Part shown: positions 1 through 5,524 of the stretch, piece by piece
Layout: each line of letters begins with the position of its first letter
How positions within the stretch are numbered: position 1 is the first letter of the stretch
Source: Spirochaeta sp. UBA2779
GTDB taxonomy: Bacteria > Spirochaetota > Spirochaetia > DSM-2461
Reading direction: 5' to 3'
Length of the DNA stretch: 9,806 nucleotides
Assembly (NCBI GenBank): GCA_002352375.1
Contig: DEIH01000079.1
Span: 1 to 9,806 of the forward strand
Translations under genes and position numbers: made by a program
Notes under the pieces: model-generated
The model's database searches: none
Told to the model about the DNA's origin: nothing
The model's input: the letters and a program-made list of their open reading frames with translations, nothing else

Positions 1-684
1 ACCGACTACAGCTATAATGATGAAAACCAGTTACTCTCCATAACTGTAAAAAACCCCGAAGGCTCTCATCACCGCAGGATTCTCTTCACCTACGATACAG
101 AAGGCCGGGTTGCCTCCGAGATGATTTTCAACGCCGAGGGCCGCATCATCAGGGATGAAACCTATGCCTACGGAGCATCCCAGGGAAAACGATGGCTGGA
201 AAGGGTTACCTGGATTCCCCTTGGTAAAAAAAGAGGGAAACGCCGGCCATCGGAAGTTATCTACCGTTCATTTACACTGGGAGGAAATCAATCCCGCTCC
301 GCTCCGGGAGCTCCGGAGTCCGCAGCATTTGAAAACGGGGTTTACACCGGACCTCTGGTGGGAGGACAGCCCGAGGGAGAGGGAATTTTTCAATACAACG
401 ACTCCAGCCGTTACCAGGGTGAATTCAGAAATGGTTCCATGGAAGGTTACGGCAGCCTTTCCTGGCCAGACGGCCGGGTAATGGAAGGACAATTCCGCAA
501 CGGCCTTCTCGAAGGTACCGGGTTCTGTATCTGGGCCGACGGCAGCCGGTACGACGGGGAATTTCAAAATGGCAGGATGCACGGCCCGGGAAAATTTCTC
601 TGGGCTGACGGAACACGATTTGAAGGACTTTTTGAAGATGGAAAAAGAACCAGCCAGGGCGCCTGGGAAAAGCAGAATGAATGA
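1..684 (+). CDS. YD/RHS-like and MORN-repeat protein, 5' end missing
   Basis: The reading frame is open from the first base of the window, so the gene starts upstream; the ATG at 121 is internal. The visible 227 residues have two parts. The first ~60 residues contain short tyrosine- and glycine-rich strand repeats (YSYNDENQL, FTYDTEGRV, IFNAEGRI) that resemble YD/RHS or wall-associated repeat units. A proline- and serine-rich linker follows. The C-terminal ~110 residues are five MORN units with a strict 23-residue period (pattern Y/F-x-G-x-F-x-N-G-x-x-x-G-x-G). MORN repeats form elongated beta-hairpin scaffolds that often bind membranes or partner proteins, and no catalytic motif is visible. 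The stop codon overlaps the start of the HAD gene, which suggests co-transcription. Whether the protein is exported cannot be judged without the N-terminus. Confidence 0.85.
   Translation, partial: TDYSYNDENQLLSITVKNPEGSHHRRILFTYDTEGRVASEMIFNAEGRIIRDETYAYGASQGKRWLERVTWIPLGKKRGKRRPSEVIYRSFTLGGNQSRSAPGAPESAAFENGVYTGPLVGGQPEGEGIFQYNDSSRYQGEFRNGSMEGYGSLSWPDGRVMEGQFRNGLLEGTGFCIWADGSRYDGEFQNGRMHGPGKFLWADGTRFEGLFEDGKRTSQGAWEKQNE
340..666 (+). repeat. Five in-frame MORN repeats (69-bp period)
   Basis: Five consecutive coding repeats of 23 codons begin near 340, 409, 478, 547 and 616. Units two to four are best preserved (RYQGEFRNG, VMEGQFRNG, RYDGEFQNG, each followed by a G-x-G and W-x-DG element). 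The first and last are degenerate. The DNA has diverged between units although the protein pattern is kept, so this is an old protein repeat and not a recent tandem duplication. Confidence 0.85.
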
Positions 685-1348
685 TTTTTTAATGTACAAG
701 TGTCTGATACTCGATCATGACGATACAGCTGTAGACAGCACTGCTTCAGTTCACTTTCCAGCACACCTGGAGGTGATGAAAAAACTTCGCCCCGGGGAAC
801 CGGTTATTACTCTGGACACCTGGTTTGAGAAAAACTTTCACCCGGGAATTATGGTGTATCTCACCGAGGAAATCGGTCTTGATGAAAAGGAGATGGAGGA
901 GGAATTTTTCATCTGGCAGGACTTCAACTCAAAACGGAACCCACCGTTCTATGCCGGGCTCCCGGAACTGATGGAAGAGTTTATTCACAGGGGTGGTATC
1001 ATTGCCGTTGTCTCTCATTCCACCGAAGAGCACATCAGAAGGCACTACCAGAAGGGGGCCCCGGGTATTACCCCGGATTTTATTTTCGGCTGGGACCACA
1101 ATCCTGAAAAACGCAAACCATCACCATGGCCGGTTTTCCAGATTATGGAAAAAACCAATCTGAATCCCGAGGATATTCTTGTTGTGGACGACCTCAAGCC
1201 CGGAGTCCAGATGGCAAGGGCTGCCGGTGTATCCGTTGCCGCCGCGGGATGGGGTCATTCCATCCCGTCAATCCGCAAAGCGATGAGCGAACTCTGCGAT
1301 GTCTGGTTGCCGGATATTGAGGCTTTAAGAGTTCAGCTCTTCGGGTAA
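677..1348 (+). CDS. HAD-superfamily hydrolase (phosphoglycolate phosphatase-like)
   Basis: A 223-residue protein with all four haloacid-dehalogenase motifs. Motif I is LDHDDT (Asp13 nucleophile, Asp15 acid/base, Thr17). Motif II is the serine in VVSHST (about residue 113). Motif III is the lysine in KRKPSP (about 147). Motif IV is VVDDLKPG (Asp171-Asp172, Mg2+ binding). The region between motifs I and II (residues 18-100) is a helical C1-type cap, as in phosphoglycolate/beta-phosphoglucomutase-like enzymes that hydrolyse small phosphoesters in the cytoplasm. The substrate cannot be read from sequence. I chose the ATG at 677 because it lies just before motif I and follows a GGGAAAAG stretch; the frame extends back to an ATG at 569, but that would overlap the MORN gene by over 100 bases. 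ATG at 692 is another option. Its 3' end overlaps the convergent thioredoxin gene by 16 bases. Confidence 0.87.
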   Translation: MNDFLMYKCLILDHDDTAVDSTASVHFPAHLEVMKKLRPGEPVITLDTWFEKNFHPGIMVYLTEEIGLDEKEMEEEFFIWQDFNSKRNPPFYAGLPELMEEFIHRGGIIAVVSHSTEEHIRRHYQKGAPGITPDFIFGWDHNPEKRKPSPWPVFQIMEKTNLNPEDILVVDDLKPGVQMARAAGVSVAAAGWGHSIPSIRKAMSELCDVWLPDIEALRVQLFG

Positions 1349-1662
1349 GTCTCTTCGAGAAAATCAACAATCTGCCGCCTGGTCTTTCTCATCGTACTGA
1401 TAAAAGAACCTGTCACCTCTCCATTGTGAAACGCTATAAGACTGGGAACACCCAGAACATCGTACTTTTCGATCAGCTGAGGAAAATCATCATTTTCAAC
1501 CACGGTAAACTCGTATCGATCGCCGAACTCCTCTTCCAGACCGGGGAGTACCGCTTTGAGAACCCGGCAGTCGGGACACCATTCTGCCGAAAACAACGCA
1601 CAAGATCTTTTATCACTGTCAACCAGAGTTTGAAACTCTGCTGTACTTTCTAATTTCTTCAT
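1333..1662 (-). CDS. Small thioredoxin-family protein, WCPDC active site
   Basis: A 109-residue single-domain thioredoxin fold, about the usual length of a cytoplasmic thioredoxin, with no signal peptide or membrane segment. The redox motif is WCPDC (residues 28-32) at the end of the first core strand, and the cis-proline is in GVPSL (Pro73). Classical thioredoxins have WCGPC. The CPDC variant should change the redox potential and partner choice, so I do not call it trxA. Start choice: ATG at 1662 begins the protein at a normal distance from the fold, but no good ribosome-binding site precedes it. An in-frame TTG at 1698 would add 12 residues and lies inside the palindrome described below. 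The gene diverges from the glutaredoxin/FTR pair, which points to a shared role in thiol reduction. Confidence 0.87.
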   Translation of the reverse strand: MKKLESTAEFQTLVDSDKRSCALFSAEWCPDCRVLKAVLPGLEEEFGDRYEFTVVENDDFPQLIEKYDVLGVPSLIAFHNGEVTGSFISTMRKTRRQIVDFLEETYPKS

Positions 1663-1694
1663 AAAACCGAATATCGTGAATTTCCGGCAGGAGA

Positions 1695-1708
1695 TCAAGA
1701 GCTCTTGA
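1695..1708. promoter_or_regulatory. 14-bp perfect palindrome, candidate operator
   Basis: TCAAGAGCTCTTGA reads identically on both strands. It sits between divergent redox genes and ends 6 bases before an extended -10 element (1715-1723) for the rightward glutaredoxin transcript, so it would cover the -35 region. On the minus strand its right half also supplies part of a possible -35 (TTGATC, 1698-1693), 17 bases from a weak -10 (GATATT, 1675-1670) for the thioredoxin gene. A dimeric regulator bound here could act on both directions. No known regulator's consensus was recognised. Confidence 0.4.
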
Positions 1709-1714
1709 AAAGAC

Positions 1715-1723
1715 TGCTATAAG
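1715..1723 (+). promoter_or_regulatory. Extended -10 promoter element for glutaredoxin/FTR pair
   Basis: TGCTATAAG matches the extended -10 pattern TGnTATAAT at all but one position. The hexamer 17 bases upstream (TCAAGA, 1695-1700) is a poor -35, as is common with extended -10 promoters or activator-dependent ones. Transcription would begin near 1730, leaving a leader of about 23 bases that contains the ribosome-binding site. Confidence 0.45.
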
Positions 1724-1734
1724 AAACAACAATT

Positions 1735-1744
1735 AAGGAGGAGG
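1735..1744 (+). promoter_or_regulatory. Strong ribosome-binding site of the glutaredoxin gene
   Basis: AAGGAGGAGG is a near-ideal Shine-Dalgarno sequence ending 8 bases before the ATG at 1753. It is the best ribosome-binding site in the window, suggests high translation, and fixes the start codon. Confidence 0.8.
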
Positions 1745-1752
1745 CTGCTTAA

Positions 1753-2049
1753 ATGTTTGACAGCTACAAATGGAATAACATCGAAGGTTCAGGAAGCACC
1801 GAAAATCTCACACTGCTATCCCTCTCCACCTGCGGATTCTGTAAAAGTGCCCGCCAATACCTGATAGACAGAGAAGTGGCTTTCCGTTATCTGGAACTGG
1901 ATACCCTTCCACCGGAAGAAAAAGCCGAACTGAAAAGCGAGTTTAAAACCAAATTCGGCCGTCGCCCGTCTTTTCCCTCCCTGGTAATCGACGGTGAACG
2001 ATTTCTCATCGGATTTATCAAGGACCATTGGGATGAAGAAATTGATTAA
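1753..2049 (+). CDS. Glutaredoxin-like protein, CGFC active site
   Basis: A 98-residue thioredoxin-fold protein. The N-terminal ~18 residues precede the first strand (LTLLSLSTCGFC), which ends in a dithiol CGFC motif at residues 27-30. The cis-proline lies in SFPSLVIDG (Pro76). The GG pair that follows in many glutaredoxins, and helps bind glutathione, is replaced by IGF. Length and layout fit the glutaredoxin/NrdH-like group of cytoplasmic dithiol carriers. It overlaps the next gene, an FTR catalytic-chain homologue, by 17 bases. The two are therefore almost certainly co-translated, and the FeS enzyme is a plausible reductant in place of glutathione. That electron route is inference. A strong ribosome-binding site and an extended -10 precede it. 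Confidence 0.87.
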   Translation: MFDSYKWNNIEGSGSTENLTLLSLSTCGFCKSARQYLIDREVAFRYLELDTLPPEEKAELKSEFKTKFGRRPSFPSLVIDGERFLIGFIKDHWDEEID

Positions 2050-2371
2050 CGATATAGAAGATTTTATTCAGAAGAGTGCAGACAAAAATGGATGGGCGTT
2101 ACAGCCGGATGAAACCTTTCTCAAAACGGTAAAAGAGGGTCTGGCTAAAAATCTGAAAACTTACGGGTACTACCTCTGTCCCTGCCGGGAAGGATGGGAA
2201 AACCGCTTCAAAGATCGGGATATCACCTGCCCCTGTGATTACGCTGATGAGGACATCAAGGAATCGGGGAACTGTTACTGCGGCCTGTTTCTTTCAAAAG
2301 AAGCTGCCGCGGCAGGAAAACCGCCCCAGGCGATTCACGACCGCCGGCCGGAGGAGAAATATCCCGACTGA
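2033..2371 (+). CDS. Ferredoxin:thioredoxin reductase catalytic (beta) chain homologue
   Basis: A 112-residue protein with the six-cysteine signature of the FTR catalytic chain: CPC at residues 49-51, CPC at 66-68 and CYC at 81-83, followed by GLFL. In the cyanobacterial enzyme the equivalent cysteines hold a [4Fe-4S] cluster (here by homology Cys49, Cys66, Cys68, Cys81) and a neighbouring redox disulfide (Cys51-Cys83). They pass electrons one at a time from ferredoxin to a thioredoxin disulfide. Spacing here is CPC-x14-CPC-x12-CYC, against x16 and x8 in the cyanobacterial protein, and the CHC histidine is tyrosine. No variable alpha chain is encoded nearby. The ATG at 2033 is preferred: an AAGGA at about 2020 precedes it and the homologous helix begins there. 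A longer frame from 1994 would lie inside the glutaredoxin gene. Likely partners are the adjacent glutaredoxin and the divergent thioredoxin. Confidence 0.88.
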   Translation: MKKLINDIEDFIQKSADKNGWALQPDETFLKTVKEGLAKNLKTYGYYLCPCREGWENRFKDRDITCPCDYADEDIKESGNCYCGLFLSKEAAAAGKPPQAIHDRRPEEKYPD

Positions 2372-2386
2372 GATTCTAACCTTGTA

Positions 2387-2719
2387 TTAAAGGGTCATGT
2401 CGATATCGCCCATGCCGGCAAGCTGAGTTATTCCCAGGTCTTTCTGTTTTACCTTGGTTTTTTTTACCGCTTTACGGACTACACTGGGCCACTGTTTTTC
2501 CGGAAGATCTTCTTTCATCTCTTCAAGGAGCATAAGAATATCTTCACTCATTTCGATGTTGTATATTTTCTCTTCATCATGGAAGAAGAGTTCTGCAAAT
2601 TCGTTGATGTAATCTCCGGGAGACCGACTTTCCCGCTGGCCTTTACGTTCAAGAACCATTTCTCTTTTCCGGGCTTTTTTGATTTCTCTGTCTCTTCTTG
2701 CTAAATCTGTACTTTTCAT
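2387..2719 (-). CDS. Small highly charged hypothetical protein
   Basis: A 110-residue protein that I do not recognise. Residues 1-33 are very rich in Arg, Lys and Glu and probably form one long helix. Residues 36-75 are acidic and helical with aromatic residues (YINEFAELFF, then DILMLLEEMKEDL). Residues 80-95 are basic (VRKAVKKTKVKQK), and the tail is short (GMGDIDMTL). There is no signal peptide, membrane segment or metal motif, so it is probably cytoplasmic. Start: the ATG at 2719 is preceded by a GGGGGTTG stretch at a suitable distance. It is separated by 95 bases from the upstream gene and has a candidate promoter of its own. It converges on the FTR gene with only 15 bases between the stops. 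ORF length, spacing and codon pattern support a real gene; the function is unknown. Confidence 0.7.
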   Translation of the reverse strand: MKSTDLARRDREIKKARKREMVLERKGQRESRSPGDYINEFAELFFHDEEKIYNIEMSEDILMLLEEMKEDLPEKQWPSVVRKAVKKTKVKQKDLGITQLAGMGDIDMTL

Positions 2720-2748
2720 ATCAACAACCCCCGATTTTTGCCTTGAAG

Positions 2749-2777
2749 ATATTACAGCCGGGAGACAGAAAGGGCAA
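2749..2777 (-). promoter_or_regulatory. Candidate sigma70-type promoter for the small charged protein
   Basis: Read on the minus strand, TTGCCC (2777-2772) and TAATAT (2754-2749) each match four of six consensus positions and are separated by exactly 17 bases. Transcription would start about 22 bases before the ATG at 2719. The rest of the 2720-2814 gap shows no convincing terminator for the upstream operon. Confidence 0.3.
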
Positions 2778-2814
2778 GATGACTTACAAAGATGAAATAT
2801 TTTTTCAATAACGG

Positions 2815-3420
2815 TTAATTCACCACCGCCGTAATATCATTCCCGTCATGAATTCCCCAGAGAGGCTGGAAATAGTTACCGATCAATGCCGCTGAAATCA
2901 GAATATCTTCATAGTCGATACTTGAGAACTGGGGGCGATAGACATTTTCAGCCTTGAGAATACGAACCACATAACCATTTCGGTAGGATTCTGTTACTTC
3001 TCTGATTACATCAGCGGCATTCTTTGAATACGTCCTCTCTATCTCTTCATAGAGATCTTCCGGAGCTTTCTCCAGGGAAAAGCTGATACTGATGCCATTT
3101 TTTTCGTATGAAAAAAGCCGGTTTTTTTTATCCTGGACTGTAATACCATCTCCCAGGCCGGCCGCAAGGTATTCCGCCCTGTCCATTGATACCAGATAGG
3201 CTGTCAGACCATCGACATCTTTCACCGGCAGGGAAACATATCGATTGAAACTTTCAAGTTTAACCGAAAAAACCACACCCCGATAAAGGCTGCGGCCGAA
3301 AAGGCCGTCATCAAAATCCCGGTAGATACTCACTGTGGGATCGTCGCTAAATGCCGCTGTACCGAATAAAACCAGGAGTACAGCCGCGAAAACAAATCTT
3401 CTAATGAATGAATTCAACAT
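2815..3420 (-). CDS. Predicted exported protein of unknown function
   Basis: A 201-residue protein with a classic N-terminal signal peptide: two arginines (FIRRF), a hydrophobic core to about residue 20, and a likely cleavage site near AFS/DD around residue 25. The mature part is mostly predicted strands with a charged helix (DLYEEIERTYSKNAADVIREV) in its second half. I recognise no domain, and there is no lipobox cysteine, so it is probably soluble in the periplasm or attached through partners. Start choice: an ATG at 3426 is also in frame, but the GGCAGG ribosome-binding site is only two bases from it and ideally spaced for the ATG at 3420. It overlaps the end of the second DUF4230-like gene by 20 bases, so translation is probably coupled and a joint role with those membrane proteins is likely. 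Confidence 0.75.
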   Translation of the reverse strand: MLNSFIRRFVFAAVLLVLFGTAAFSDDPTVSIYRDFDDGLFGRSLYRGVVFSVKLESFNRYVSLPVKDVDGLTAYLVSMDRAEYLAAGLGDGITVQDKKNRLFSYEKNGISISFSLEKAPEDLYEEIERTYSKNAADVIREVTESYRNGYVVRILKAENVYRPQFSSIDYEDILISAALIGNYFQPLWGIHDGNDITAVVN

Positions 3421-4192
3421 TATCATAACCTGCCGCTGTAAAGATTTCCTTCAGAAACAACTCACTCTCTTCTGCAGCCGTTTCCAGAAGACCTCCCTCA
3501 AGAGCCATCTCCCGAAGACCGGGGCGAAGACCCTCAACCAGTAAGCGCCATCCCTCCGGGGTTAATGGTACATCGGGGAAACCATCGGAACTACCGTCCC
3601 GATCTTTAATTATAAACGATGTTACTGAAACAGGGGCAACCTTGATTTTTAAAGTTTTCCCGCCGTCCTCATCCCTTATTACGGTTATCCCCTCGACTGC
3701 TTCAAACGGTTCTCCAATCGAAAAGCCAGCCAGCCAGCGGTCGATATCCAATCCCGCCCGGATACTCACCGTCATAACAACAAATTGGTAATCCGGACGC
3801 CCGGGATCGATGCCCACCTGCCGGCAAAGTCTATAAAGCTCCCCATACTTCCATTCCCTCGGCAGCAAACCACCGGGGTACTGTACCGGATTGATTTTAG
3901 AAGAAAACAGCTTCGGATCCCTGTCGTACTGCAGTTTCAGATAAGTCCAATTCACCTCGTCCCCGCCTGTAAAGTCAAAGGGGAAAACCACCTTCATATC
4001 GTAGGCAGCGGTTTCCAGTTCGTTCAGTGAACGTATTTCCTCCAGAATCGACCAGGAAGCGGAAACCTTACGGGAAGCAAAGAGTTTCTTTAAGGGAAGG
4101 TCGTTAATCCGCCATGCAGCAAAAAGAAAAGACGCCGAAAGAACAAAGAGGAAAATAGAGGGTAGTAGAAGGGGCCGGTGTTTTTTAGCCAT
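3401..4192 (-). CDS. DUF4230-like single-pass membrane protein, longer and divergent copy
   Basis: A 263-residue protein: basic N-terminus, one membrane segment (about residues 7-27, LLLPSIFLFVLSASFLFAA), then a large domain that should lie outside the cytoplasmic membrane. It lines up in order with the neighbouring 197-residue protein: a Leu/Glu-rich helix followed by a strand (about 50-72), a strand plus AGLDID (146-151), a GGKTLKIKVAPVSV strand pair (178-190), and a C-terminal alanine-rich helix ending AGYDNVEF. These are the landmarks I associate with the uncharacterised DUF4230 family. It differs in a ~50-residue insertion at about 75-130 (tryptophan- and proline-rich) and a longer loop at 195-215. 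The ATG at 4192 overlaps the upstream stop by 8 bases and follows a GGGGAA ribosome-binding site; an in-frame ATG at 4225 is less likely. Function unknown. Confidence 0.75.
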   Translation of the reverse strand: MAKKHRPLLLPSIFLFVLSASFLFAAWRINDLPLKKLFASRKVSASWSILEEIRSLNELETAAYDMKVVFPFDFTGGDEVNWTYLKLQYDRDPKLFSSKINPVQYPGGLLPREWKYGELYRLCRQVGIDPGRPDYQFVVMTVSIRAGLDIDRWLAGFSIGEPFEAVEGITVIRDEDGGKTLKIKVAPVSVTSFIIKDRDGSSDGFPDVPLTPEGWRLLVEGLRPGLREMALEGGLLETAAEESELFLKEIFTAAGYDNVEFIH

Positions 4193-4778
4193 CGGGATTC
4201 CCCGGGTCGAAGGAAATCTTCTCAAAATTCCCCAGTTTTAAAATACGGAGAACCGCAAGCCGGGCATTGGCTTCTGCCAGGTTCAGAATACCGCCATCCA
4301 GAGCTGCCTGCCTGTTAGCCTCTCCCTGAGCAATAATCTGACTCATATAATCACCCATCCGGATGGGATTAAGAAAGCTGTTTTCCCGGAGGTACATTTG
4401 ATGGATGGAGGATTCATCCGCATCGGAAAGAAAGATTTCAGCCGAGGGCATTCTTACATACACCGTCCCGTCAGAGCGTTCCCTGATTTCAAGTCCCCTG
4501 GAAAAATCAACACCGGCGGTTACAAGGTACTCCACAGTGAAGAGAACCTGTTTGTTTCCCCTCCAGAAGTTCTTCTCCTCCACATAGATAACCGATCGGT
4601 AGGTCTGACTCACCGTCTTCAGCTGCCGGAGTTCCCGGAGCCGCTGCTCCATAACCCCGGTCTGACTCTCAGAAGCTCTTCCACCATAAAGAAGAAATAC
4701 ACCTCCACCGGCCAGCCCCAGGGCCAGGACAATCAGAATGATTTCAAATAAGGTGATGCGAATCTTTCGAGAGGCCAT
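4185..4778 (-). CDS. DUF4230-family single-pass membrane protein
   Basis: A 197-residue protein with a short basic N-terminus, one membrane helix (about residues 9-31) and an extracytoplasmic domain. Visible landmarks are the helix LRELRQLKTV, the strand RSVIYVEE, TAGVDFS at 87-93, the strand-proline element VYVRMPSAEIF at 106-116, and a long C-terminal alanine-rich helix (EANRQAALDGG through LAVLRIL) ending in a short strand. This order is what I know of DUF4230, a family of small membrane-anchored proteins of unknown function found in Firmicutes and other bacteria; the assignment is from memory of the pattern. It is followed by an 8-base overlap with a divergent paralogue, so the two probably act together, perhaps as a heteromer. 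No good ribosome-binding site precedes the ATG at 4778. Confidence 0.75.
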   Translation of the reverse strand: MASRKIRITLFEIILIVLALGLAGGGVFLLYGGRASESQTGVMEQRLRELRQLKTVSQTYRSVIYVEEKNFWRGNKQVLFTVEYLVTAGVDFSRGLEIRERSDGTVYVRMPSAEIFLSDADESSIHQMYLRENSFLNPIRMGDYMSQIIAQGEANRQAALDGGILNLAEANARLAVLRILKLGNFEKISFDPGNPDG

Positions 4779-4838
4779 ACAGCATTATGAACCCGTCCTG
4801 CACTGAAAGGCAAACCAGTTTTCAGGATTCAAAATCCT

Positions 4839-5468
4839 TCAGGAATCCAGACCCTTCAGGGCCTGACGGAAAAGATCCGCATATTCAATCCCGCCGGGAA
4901 GAGAAGTATTCCCCGATTCAAGCCGGCTGCGGAAATCCACTTTTAAACCGTTCAGAGCAGAACTCAACTCCGGAGCAGAAGAAGAATCGACACTCAGCCT
5001 GCCAGGAAGCCCGCCGGAAGAGAGAATCAGAACCGCCTCCACCTGCTGCACAGGCTCGGCCTCCCCGGACTCGGGAAAATTGAAATTAGATGCCGCCGGG
5101 CATCTCATTCCAGCCAGAATTGACTCGCCCAACCCCGGAATGAGTTCATCCGTGGATTTCGCCGATTCATCTTCAATATCCTGATAACGGCATAAAAACG
5201 CCAATGCCGCCCAGGTAACAAAACGGTGAGCGTCTGTACAAACATCAATCTCCAGCTTTTCAGGATGAGCATATGCAGAAAAACTGCCATCTACCCGCTG
5301 TACCGTTATCAGGGAACGGGCATATCCGGCAAGTTGCTTCATACCGTATTCCGGAGGCAGCTGCCCCTCGACAAAAGCCTCCAACAGGGTACGCAAACGG
5401 CCGCTGACCGCAGCAATTCGTTCATAATCGTTGTCTTCAGCGATGCTGAATTTCCGGGCAAAAATCAT
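4839..5468 (-). CDS. Hypothetical protein with one QxxDGSF helical-hairpin element
   Basis: A 209-residue protein that I cannot assign to a family with confidence. No signal peptide or membrane segment is visible. The N-terminal half is helical and includes GYARSLITVQRVDGSFSAY (48-66), then a conserved-looking DVCTDAHRFVTWAALAFL (75-92). The Q-x2-5-DG-(S/T)-(F/W) pattern after a helix, followed by another helix, resembles one unit of the alpha/alpha barrels of terpene cyclases and prenyltransferases. A single unit is too short for such an enzyme, so this is a fold hint only. The C-terminal half is acidic, with a SSGGLPGRL loop. The ATG at 5468 is forced, because an in-frame stop lies two codons upstream; no strong ribosome-binding site is seen. 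It sits 56 bases after the HD-GYP gene and 60 bases before the first DUF4230-like gene, all on the same strand, so it may be co-transcribed. Confidence 0.7.
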   Translation of the reverse strand: MIFARKFSIAEDNDYERIAAVSGRLRTLLEAFVEGQLPPEYGMKQLAGYARSLITVQRVDGSFSAYAHPEKLEIDVCTDAHRFVTWAALAFLCRYQDIEDESAKSTDELIPGLGESILAGMRCPAASNFNFPESGEAEPVQQVEAVLILSSGGLPGRLSVDSSSAPELSSALNGLKVDFRSRLESGNTSLPGGIEYADLFRQALKGLDS

Positions 5469-5524
5469 AACTTAATTCTAGAGAAAAACCCCGATTAACA
5501 AAACTCCCCCTGAAACCTGAATCA

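Noticed and set aside
569..676. N-terminal extension of the HAD protein from the ATG at 569.
   Set aside because: It would lie wholly inside the MORN repeats in another frame and adds residues before motif I that HAD proteins normally lack. The ATG at 677 is far more likely.
268..699. Open frame of 143 codons on the minus strand opposite the MORN gene.
   Set aside because: It is antisense to a gene with clear MORN repeats, and its protein shows no domain or sensible composition. A shadow frame.
4824..4838. Inverted repeat AGGATT-CAA-AATCCT just past the end of the 209-residue gene, a possible terminator.
   Set aside because: The stem is six AT-rich pairs with a three-base loop, and no T-run follows on the minus strand. 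Too weak to call a terminator.
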